This document shows, one piece after another, positions 53,498-60,154 of a DNA stretch of 64,000 nt. The number at the start of each line of letters is the position of its first letter. Positions within the stretch are counted from its first letter, which is position 1. The notes beneath the pieces are model-generated. The model was not told the DNA's origin, searched no databases, and worked only from the letters and a program-made list of their open reading frames with translations. This DNA comes from Cupriavidus alkaliphilus. Its GTDB lineage: Bacteria > Pseudomonadota > Gammaproteobacteria > Burkholderiales > Burkholderiaceae. Position numbers and translations under genes: made by a program. The DNA is taken from the NCBI RefSeq assembly GCF_900094595.1, contig NZ_FMAD01000019.1, positions 22,474 through 86,473 of the forward strand, written 5' to 3'.

Positions 53498-54090
53498 CCC
53501 GCAAGCAACGCCTCGTCGTCGCCATCACCGGCGCCAGCGGCGCGGTGTACGGCGTGCGCATGCTGCAGGCGCTGGCGGCGCTGGACGGCTGGGAGACGCA
53601 CCTGGTCTGCTCGCCGTCCGGGCTGCTGACCGCGCACCATGAACTGGGCCTGCAGCGCCCGCAGATCGAGGCCATGGCCGACGTGGTGCACAACGTGCGC
53701 GATATCGGCGCCACCATCGCCAGCGGCTCGTTCCGCTGCGACGGCATGGTGGTGGCGCCCTGCTCCATGCGCACGCTGGCCGCCATCGCCACCGGGCTGG
53801 CCGACAACCTCGTCACCCGCGCCGCCGACGTAATGCTCAAGGAGCGCCGCCGGCTAGTGCTGCTGGCGCGCGAGACCCCGTTCCACCTGGTGCACCTGCG
53901 CAACATGACCACGGTGACCGAGATGGGCGCCATCGTGCTGCCGCCGGTGCCGGCCTTCTACGCGCATCCGCAATCGGTCGACGACATCGTCGACCACACC
54001 GTGGGGCGCGTGCTGGACCTGTTCGACGTACCGCACGACGGTCTGGTGACACGCTGGCAAGGCCTGCGCCCCAACGTCGCCACCGCTTGA
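53494..54090 (+). CDS. Flavin prenyltransferase, second UbiX-type copy
   Basis: 198 residues, closely similar to UbiX at 15288-15911 (VAITGASGAVYGVRML, IASGSFRCDGMVVAPCSM, NMTTVTEMGAIVLPP). It makes prenyl-FMN for UbiD-family enzymes. The ATG overlaps the large-subunit stop by four bases, so it is made with the molybdenum hydroxylase, and the only UbiD in the window lies 6 kb away in the same locus. This links the UbiD step and the molybdenum-hydroxylase step to one pathway. Confidence 0.92.
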   Translation: MTRKQRLVVAITGASGAVYGVRMLQALAALDGWETHLVCSPSGLLTAHHELGLQRPQIEAMADVVHNVRDIGATIASGSFRCDGMVVAPCSMRTLAAIATGLADNLVTRAADVMLKERRRLVLLARETPFHLVHLRNMTTVTEMGAIVLPPVPAFYAHPQSVDDIVDHTVGRVLDLFDVPHDGLVTRWQGLRPNVATA

Positions 54091-54145
54091 AGAGACCTAC
54101 CGCCTCGCGCTCGCGGGGAACGCAGCACCCTAATCAGGAGACAAC

Positions 54146-55255
54146 ATGAACGCACCTGCCGTCGCACAACAGCCGCCCGTCCCGGTCACCATCCTTACCG
54201 GCTTCCTCGGCTCGGGCAAGACGACGCTGCTCAACCACATCCTGACGCAGAAGCACGGCCACCGCATTGCCGTGATCGAGAACGAGTTCGGCGAGGTCGA
54301 CGTCGACTCCGACCTGGTGATGACCTCTGACGAAGAGATCTTCCAGATGACCAACGGCTGCATCTGCTGCGTGGTCGATGTGCGCACGGACCTGGTGCGC
54401 ATCCTGCAGAAGCTGCTGGAACGCCCCGAGCGCTTCGACCATATCCTGGTAGAGACCAGCGGCCTGGCCGACCCGACCCCGGTGGCGGCCACCTTCTTCA
54501 TGGACAACGAAGTCGCCAGGCAGGTCACGCTCGACGGCATCCTGACGCTGGTCGATGCGGTGCATATCGAGAGCCATCTCGACGACCCCCAGCTGACCGG
54601 CTTCGACAACCAGGCCGTCGACCAGATCGTCGCCGCCGACCGCGTGATCCTGAACAAGACCGACCTGGTCGACGCCGCGCAGCTCGACCGGCTGGAAGCC
54701 CGCATCCACCGCCTGAACGAGGGCGCGCAGATCCTGCGCTCCAACTTCGCGCAGGTGGACCTGGGCAAGATCCTGGGTATCGGCGGCTTTACGCCGGGCT
54801 CGATCCAGGCTGACGCGCACGATGACCACCACGGTCACGCCCATGCGCACGACCATGAGGATCACCACGATCACGACCACGACCACATCTGCGACGAGCA
54901 CTGCGACCACGCGCACGATGACGAGGCGCACGGCCACCGCCACGATCCGTCGGTGACCTCGGTCTCGCTGGTGTTCGACCAGCCGTTCGACCGCCAGCGC
55001 CTCGAGCATGGCCTGAAGGCGCTGCTGGCCGCGCAGGGCGACGATGTGTTCCGCATGAAGGGTATCGTCGCGGTGGCGGGCGATGACCGCCGCTACGTGC
55101 TGCAGGCGGTGCACCGGCTGATGGACTTCCATCCCGCCGAGGCGTGGGGCGCGGAACCAGCGCAAAGCAAGTTCGTGTTCATCGGCCGCCATCTCGACAA
55201 GTTGCGGCTGCAGACGCTGCTGAAGGTGTGCCTGCCGGTGGCGCAAGCCGCCTGA
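54146..55255 (+). CDS. CobW-family GTPase with a His-rich insert
   Basis: 369 residues. Walker A is GFLGSGKTT (19-27), the metal motif CICC is at 72-75 (GCICCVV) and the guanine motif NKTD at 170-173. Between the GTPase and the C-terminal CobW domain lies an extreme His/Asp-rich stretch (225-266) with a few Cys (ICDEHC), suited to binding zinc, nickel or cobalt. CobW/COG0523 proteins act as metal chaperones or under metal limitation. The gene is 55 bases after the UbiX copy in the same direction, so it may load a metal into an enzyme of this locus, for example the amidohydrolases. Confidence 0.9.
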   Translation: MNAPAVAQQPPVPVTILTGFLGSGKTTLLNHILTQKHGHRIAVIENEFGEVDVDSDLVMTSDEEIFQMTNGCICCVVDVRTDLVRILQKLLERPERFDHILVETSGLADPTPVAATFFMDNEVARQVTLDGILTLVDAVHIESHLDDPQLTGFDNQAVDQIVAADRVILNKTDLVDAAQLDRLEARIHRLNEGAQILRSNFAQVDLGKILGIGGFTPGSIQADAHDDHHGHAHAHDHEDHHDHDHDHICDEHCDHAHDDEAHGHRHDPSVTSVSLVFDQPFDRQRLEHGLKALLAAQGDDVFRMKGIVAVAGDDRRYVLQAVHRLMDFHPAEAWGAEPAQSKFVFIGRHLDKLRLQTLLKVCLPVAQAA

Positions 55256-55266
55256 TTGCGCCGGCG

Positions 55267-55299
55267 GCAGCGGGACTGGCTTGCCGTCAGTCCCGCTGC
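55267..55299. terminator. Hairpin between convergent cobW-type and araC-type genes
   Basis: GCAGCGGGACTG (55267-55278), a 9-base loop and CAGTCCCGCTGC (55288-55299): a perfect 12-base stem. It spans the 31-base gap and overlaps the last codons of the AraC-type gene. There is no T-tract, but the position fits a shared transcript end. Confidence 0.6.
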
Positions 55300-56294
55300 G
55301 ACGCTGCCGCGCGCAAGGTCTGCGACGGCAGCTCGCCGAACTCGCGCCGGTACTCGCGCGAGAACAGGCTCAGGTGGGTAAAGCCGTGCCGCAGCGCGAC
55401 CGCGCCGACCATGCCCTTCTCCTGCGGCGCGCGCTGCAGGTCGGCGCGCGCGCCATGCAGGCGCAACAGGCGCAGGTACTCCATCGGCGTGGTGTCCTTG
55501 CTCTTGCGAAAGCCCAGCTGCAGCGTGCGCGCCGACACCCCGCAATGCGCCGCGATCTGCTCCAGCGTCAGCGGCTGGTCCAGGTTGGCGCGCAGGTAGG
55601 CGATGGCGTGGCGCACATAGTCGGGCAATACCGCCTCGAAGCGGCGCGGCAGCATATTGCCGTCCGCGGCAAAGCGATCGAGCAGCAGCGTTGACAGCAC
55701 GATGCGCTCGATGCTGGCATCCACCGCCGGCACACCGCTGCCTTCGCGCCGCACCCGCGTTTCCGCGCGCAGGTAGCCCACCAGCGCCTGCCAGCGCCCG
55801 GCGCGGCCATCGTCCACCACCGGCTGCATGTCGAACTCGATCGGCGCCGGCGGCTCGAAGCTGAACTGGTGGCGGAACGCCTCTTCGATCAGCTGGCGGC
55901 GGATCACCACGCTGAAGCGCTCGCAGCCCGGATCCAGCGACAGCGTGGTCGGCACGGTGGGCGAGAACACAAAGGTCGCCCCCGGCGGCATCAGCATCGC
56001 GCCACGCGGCGTTTCCACGCGGCAGGTGCCGGCCAGCACGGTCTGGATCACAAACTCATCCTTGTTCGGCTGCGGCTCGATCTGCACCGCCTGGTTGTAG
56101 GCAATGGTCACCAGCGTGAGCCGGCCGATGGTGCTGGTATCGATGCGCGCATCGAGCGCCGCATCGTCCTCCGCCGCGCGCAGCCGCGTCGGGCCGAACA
56201 CGCGGCCGGACAACGACTGGATGCGATCGAGGTCGCCGCCACGAGAGACTGACGGGCGCGGGGCTGCGGCGGACCAGGCTGCGGTGGGGGACAT
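55287..56294 (-). CDS. AraC family transcriptional regulator
   Basis: 335 residues. An N-terminal AraC-binding-like sensor domain (VIQTVLAGTCRVETPRGAML, SPTVPTTLSLDPGCERFSVV) is followed by the two HTH motifs (LTLEQIAAHCGVSARTLQLGF and VALRHGFTHLSLFSREYRREF). No ribosome site supports the ATG at 56294, and an in-frame start further up (MPIGRQ) is possible, so the N-terminus is uncertain. The gene is divergent from the second NCS2 permease and deaminase and is probably their activator. Confidence 0.87.
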   Translation of the reverse strand: MSPTAAWSAAAPRPSVSRGGDLDRIQSLSGRVFGPTRLRAAEDDAALDARIDTSTIGRLTLVTIAYNQAVQIEPQPNKDEFVIQTVLAGTCRVETPRGAMLMPPGATFVFSPTVPTTLSLDPGCERFSVVIRRQLIEEAFRHQFSFEPPAPIEFDMQPVVDDGRAGRWQALVGYLRAETRVRREGSGVPAVDASIERIVLSTLLLDRFAADGNMLPRRFEAVLPDYVRHAIAYLRANLDQPLTLEQIAAHCGVSARTLQLGFRKSKDTTPMEYLRLLRLHGARADLQRAPQEKGMVGAVALRHGFTHLSLFSREYRREFGELPSQTLRAAASQRD

Positions 56295-56715
56295 ATGCAA
56301 TGGGGGCGGAAAGTTGGACAAGACAAAGGCTTGCCTGCCGATAGGCATGCCACTGCCAACAGCCGCGGTGAACGCTCCTCTCTCCCGCAAGCGGGAGAGG
56401 GGAGCAAACACGCGGTGCGCGACGCGCCTGCGCCGCGAAAAATATGCCATCCATCCTATGGCCCCCACCCGGCGCACGCAACCCAAGGGAAACCCCTGAT
56501 CCCTCCGGCGCGCATTTTGCAAGCCCGCTTGCGGCCCCGTGCCACGGCCTTCGCAATAACGCTATGACGGCATGCCGTGCATCACTACTGTGCAAGGCAT
56601 GCGTGGGCCATGCGCCGCGCATGGCACCGTGACGGACCGAGCCCGGCAACCACAGACCGGGCCAGCCGCCGCCGGCATGGCGCACTTTCCCCAGTACGCG
56701 GCAGGAGACCACATC
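56295..56715. other. Divergent intergenic region with a 15-bp hairpin element
   Basis: 421 bases between the AraC-type and second NCS2 genes. Besides the inverted repeat at 56374-56405 it contains no gene I can support. Promoters for both flanking genes must lie here, but no clear boxes were identified. Confidence 0.4.
56374..56405. repeat. 15-bp inverted repeat, REP-like intergenic element
   Basis: GCTCCTCTCTCCCGC (56374-56388), loop AA, GCGGGAGAGGGGAGC (56391-56405); one T-G pair, otherwise complementary. The sequence type is widespread between genes in GC-rich proteobacteria as I recall. A degenerate relative is at 28573-28606. Confidence 0.7.
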
Positions 56716-58065
56716 ATGCAACCAGCGGTTCACCCCGTCGACCAGATCCTGCCGGCACGCGCCATGGCGTCGCTCGGCTTCCAGCACATGCTGGTCAGTT
56801 ACCTCGGCGCCATTGCGGTGCCAATGATCGTGGCGGGCGCGCTCAAGATGACCCCCGCCCAGACCACCATGCTGATCAGCACCGCGCTGTTCACCTCAGG
56901 CATCGCCACGCTGCTGCAGACCGTCGGCTTCTGGAAATTCGGCGTGCGCCTGCCGCTGATGCAGGGCGTGGCGTTCAGCTCCGTGGGCCCGGTCATCGCC
57001 ATCGGCACCGATCCCACGCTGGGCTTCAACGGCGTCTGCGGCGCCATCATCGCCGCCGGCGTGATCGCGATGTTCCTGGCGCCGGTGATCGGCAAGCTCA
57101 AGCGCTTCTTCCCGCCGGTGGTGAGCGGCTGCACCATCACCGCCGTGGGCCTGTCGCTGTTCCCGGTTTCGTTTCACTGGTTTGGAGGCGGAAGGGGCGC
57201 GCCGGATTTCGGCGCGCCCATCTTTTTCCTGGTCGCCTTCGGCGTGGTGGCGCTGATCCTGCTGATCAACCGGCACGGCGGCGAACTGGTGCGCAACCTG
57301 TCGGTGGTGATCGGCCTGCTGGTCGGTGGCGCGGTAGCGTGGATGCTGGGCATGGGCAGCTTCGATGAGGTCACGCGCGCGCCGTGGTTCACCATGGTGA
57401 CGCCGTTCGCGTTCGGCATGCCCACCTTCAACATCGGTGCGATCACCACCATGGTGATCGTGATGGTGGTGCAGATGGTGGAATCGATGGGCCTGTTCGT
57501 TGCCGTCGGAGACATCGTCAAGCGCCCGCTGACCGAGCGCGACGCCACCCGCGGCCTGCGCGCCAACGGCCTGGCCAGCGCCATCGGCGGCATGTTCGCG
57601 GCGTTCCCGTACATCGCCTTCATGGAGAACGTAGGACTGGTGATCGTCACCGGCGTGCGCAGCCGCTGGGTGGTCGCCACCTGCGGCGTGATGCTGTGCG
57701 CGGTGGCGCTGGTGCCCAAGATCGGCGCGCTGTTTGCATCGATACCCGCCGCCGCGCTGGGGGGTGCCACCATGGTGATGTTCGGCGTGGTGGTTGCCGC
57801 CGGCATCAAGACGCTGGGCGAGGTGGACTACGAGCGCAACCCCAACAACCTCTCCATCGTCTCCATCACGCTCGGCTGCGCGATGATGCCGGTGATGCTG
57901 CCCGGCATGCTGGAGAAGCTGCCCGGCTTCCTGCAGCCCTTCGTCCACAGCAGCGTGATCATCGCCTGCGTGGTTTCCGTGGTCCTCAACCTGATTCTCA
58001 ACGGCCTGCCAGCCCGTGAAGCCGACGAGCTGCCCGCCAGTGCCGACAACGTCCAAGGGGTCTGA
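56716..58065 (+). CDS. NCS2-family nucleobase:cation symporter 2
   Basis: 449 residues, about 14 transmembrane segments. LGFQHMLVSYLGAIAVPMIV and the motif ENVGLVIVTGVRSRWVV mark the NCS2 family; the usual QN of the motif is EN here, a residue that contributes to substrate choice. The start is set by GCAGGAGA 8 bases upstream. It is paralogous to the permease at 47270-48661 and precedes the deaminase gene by four bases, so this permease probably imports the deaminase substrate. Confidence 0.9.
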   Translation: MQPAVHPVDQILPARAMASLGFQHMLVSYLGAIAVPMIVAGALKMTPAQTTMLISTALFTSGIATLLQTVGFWKFGVRLPLMQGVAFSSVGPVIAIGTDPTLGFNGVCGAIIAAGVIAMFLAPVIGKLKRFFPPVVSGCTITAVGLSLFPVSFHWFGGGRGAPDFGAPIFFLVAFGVVALILLINRHGGELVRNLSVVIGLLVGGAVAWMLGMGSFDEVTRAPWFTMVTPFAFGMPTFNIGAITTMVIVMVVQMVESMGLFVAVGDIVKRPLTERDATRGLRANGLASAIGGMFAAFPYIAFMENVGLVIVTGVRSRWVVATCGVMLCAVALVPKIGALFASIPAAALGGATMVMFGVVVAAGIKTLGEVDYERNPNNLSIVSITLGCAMMPVMLPGMLEKLPGFLQPFVHSSVIIACVVSVVLNLILNGLPAREADELPASADNVQGV

Positions 58066-58069
58066 AAAC

Positions 58070-59491
58070 ATGGTGCACAACACCAACGCCACCACCGCGC
58101 CCGCCAGCGACCTGCTGATCCGCAACGCCGCCGCCGTGATGACCGGCCGCGCCGGCACCGCCGCGCGCGCGGGCGCCGCCGCGCGCGCGGGCGCCGCCGA
58201 CATCCGCATCCGCGACGGCCGCATCGCCGAGATCGGCGCCAGCCTGGCCCACCAAGACGGCGAAGCCGTGCTCGACGCCAGCGGCTGCGTGGTCTACCCG
58301 GGCTGGGTCAACACCCATCACCACCTGTTCCAGAACCTGCTCAAGGCCGTGCCCAGCGGCATGAACGTCGGGCTGGAGCAATGGCTGGCGGCCGTCGCCT
58401 ACCCGCGCCTGGCGCGCTTCAGCCCCGAGATCTTCCGCACCGCGGTGCGGCTGGGCATGGCGGAACTGCTGCTGTCCGGCACCACCACCTGCGCCGATCA
58501 CCACTACCTGTATCACCACGGCCACGGTGCGGAAACCGGCGACGTGCTGTTCGAGGTGGCCGAAGAGCTCGGCATGCGCCTGGTACTGTGCCGCGGCGGC
58601 GCGATCCAGTCAGCCTCCGATCATCCCGGCATGCGCGCGACCGCGCTGGTGCCCGAGACGCTGGACGAAATGCTTGCCGATATCGAACGGCTGAAAGCGC
58701 GCTACCACGACGCCGCACCCGACGGCCTGCGCCGCGTGGTGGTCGCACCGACGACACCGACCTTCTCGCTACCGCCCGCGCTGCTGCGCGAACTCGCCGC
58801 CTTTGGCCGCGGCATGGACCTGCGCCTGCATTCGCACCTGTCCGAGACCGACAACTACGTCAGGTTCTGCCGCGAGAAATACCAGTGCACGCCGGTGCAG
58901 TTCGTCGCCGACCACGACTGGCTGGGACCGGATGTCTGGTTCGCGCACCTCGTCACCGTCAACCCGGAGGAAATCCGCATGCTGGCCGTGACCAACACCG
59001 GCATGGCGCATTGCCCCGTCAGCAATGCGCGGCTGGGCAGCGGCATCGCGCCGGTGCGCGCGATGGCGGATGCGGGCGTGCCGATTTCACTCGGCGTCGA
59101 TGGCGTCGCTTCCAACGAGTCGGGCAGCATGGTGCACGAGGCCAACTTCGCTTGGCTGGTGCATCGCGCGCTGGGCGGGGCCGCGCAAACGCGCGTCGAG
59201 GAAGTGATTCATTGGGGCACTGCTGGCGGGGCTCAGGTTTTGGGGCTGCCCGGTATCGGCACGCTTGCGCCGGGGCAATCGGCGGACCTGGCAATTTATG
59301 ACGTCAGCGGACTGCGGTTCCATGGGTTCCATGACATCGGCACGGCCCCGGTCGCGGCTGGGGAGCCGACGCCGGTAAGGGATGTGCTGGTGCGTGGGCG
59401 CCACGTGGTGCGCGATGGCGCGATCGTCGGGCTGGATCTGGAGAAGCTGAGGCGGGAGGCGCGGGAGGCGTTGGCGACGCTGGTCGACTGA
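58070..59491 (+). CDS. COG0402 amidohydrolase, 8-oxoguanine deaminase-like
   Basis: 473 residues. The metal site is complete: NTHHHLF (HxH in 83-85), HSHLSET (His256, Glu259), FAHLV (His293) and GVDGVASNES (Asp344). This matches the cytosine/8-oxoguanine/isoxanthopterin deaminase group that removes an exocyclic amino group by hydrolysis. CAAGGGG lies 9 bases before the ATG. Near the N-terminus an 18-base tandem repeat (58161-58196) adds a doubled AARAGA segment at residues 31-42. The gene is coupled to the second NCS2 permease. The exact base used as substrate cannot be read from the sequence. Confidence 0.85.
   Translation: MVHNTNATTAPASDLLIRNAAAVMTGRAGTAARAGAAARAGAADIRIRDGRIAEIGASLAHQDGEAVLDASGCVVYPGWVNTHHHLFQNLLKAVPSGMNVGLEQWLAAVAYPRLARFSPEIFRTAVRLGMAELLLSGTTTCADHHYLYHHGHGAETGDVLFEVAEELGMRLVLCRGGAIQSASDHPGMRATALVPETLDEMLADIERLKARYHDAAPDGLRRVVVAPTTPTFSLPPALLRELAAFGRGMDLRLHSHLSETDNYVRFCREKYQCTPVQFVADHDWLGPDVWFAHLVTVNPEEIRMLAVTNTGMAHCPVSNARLGSGIAPVRAMADAGVPISLGVDGVASNESGSMVHEANFAWLVHRALGGAAQTRVEEVIHWGTAGGAQVLGLPGIGTLAPGQSADLAIYDVSGLRFHGFHDIGTAPVAAGEPTPVRDVLVRGRHVVRDGAIVGLDLEKLRREAREALATLVD
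58161..58196 (+). repeat. 18-bp perfect tandem repeat inside the deaminase gene
   Basis: The 18-base unit starting CCGCGCGCGC at 58161 is repeated exactly at 58179-58196. It keeps the frame and encodes two copies of a six-residue AARAGA-type unit in the N-terminal beta region before the barrel. Confidence 0.95.
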
Positions 59492-59515
59492 AGCGGCTTG
59501 GTGTCGCGTTAGATG

Positions 59516-60154
59516 CTATGGGTTGGGGACGAACCGCATTGAACGGATGATGGCCAGCACGTCTGGCAGTGCATGCTCCGATCGTTTCAAGATCGGCTTA
59601 CCGCGTGCCGCTGTGAGCTCGCGCGGGTCGTAGCCCAACAGCCAGTCGCCGTTCTGAGTCATCACTGCACGCTGTTCGTCACCCATGCAAAAACTCAATG
59701 TCCTGGGGCGAGGCGGCGCTACTGCACTCCATGTCTGGATGTACGCTTCGCTGTAGTAATACTCGTTTACCTTGCCAAGGCGCCTTAGTTGTACCTCCCG
59801 GGCGTAGCCCTTTTCAACGCCACGGTATGCTTCCATTAGCTTTGGACATATCTCCTTCGCGTTCCCGGGATGGCAACTGATTGAAAATGACATCTCACGT
59901 AAGGGGCGACCCTTGGGATAATAGTTGTCATGCTGGAAATATCCCGAGGCTAAAGGACTGGACCTAACGATGTCAGTGTACCCCCCGGCTTTAGCCATGA
60001 ACTCCACCGCGCAATCCTTGATTGGAATTACATAGCGCTGCATCCCTTTGGACTGGGGCGTATCACTATCTGCGTCCGCCTTAGTACTCAGGGCAACAGC
60101 GAGCAAGGCAAAGCCAGCCCAGCGTCCAGCCATGGCCAAGAGGCCTCTCTGCAT
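59516..60154 (-). CDS. Exported protein, candidate immunity protein of the T6SS effector
   Basis: 212 residues. I choose the ATG at 60154 because GGAGG lies 6 bases upstream and the start overlaps the effector stop (TAATG); the ATG at 60166 lacks this. A signal peptide (MQRGLLAMAGRWAGFALLAVA, ending near ADA) sends it to the periplasm. Mature features are four Cys (IKDCAVEF, SISCHPG, EICPK, SFCMGD) that could form two disulfides, and a C-terminal IIRSMRFVPN. It matches no family I know. Placement after a peptidoglycan-hydrolase-like effector, export to the periplasm and coupled translation fit an immunity protein. It is AT-richer than most of the window. Confidence 0.75.
   Translation of the reverse strand: MQRGLLAMAGRWAGFALLAVALSTKADADSDTPQSKGMQRYVIPIKDCAVEFMAKAGGYTDIVRSSPLASGYFQHDNYYPKGRPLREMSFSISCHPGNAKEICPKLMEAYRGVEKGYAREVQLRRLGKVNEYYYSEAYIQTWSAVAPPRPRTLSFCMGDEQRAVMTQNGDWLLGYDPRELTAARGKPILKRSEHALPDVLAIIRSMRFVPNP

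Noticed and set aside
54818..54950. CRISPR or simple-repeat array in the His-rich coding stretch
   Set aside because: The repetition is of CAC/GAC/CAT codons inside a CobW gene without regular spacer structure.
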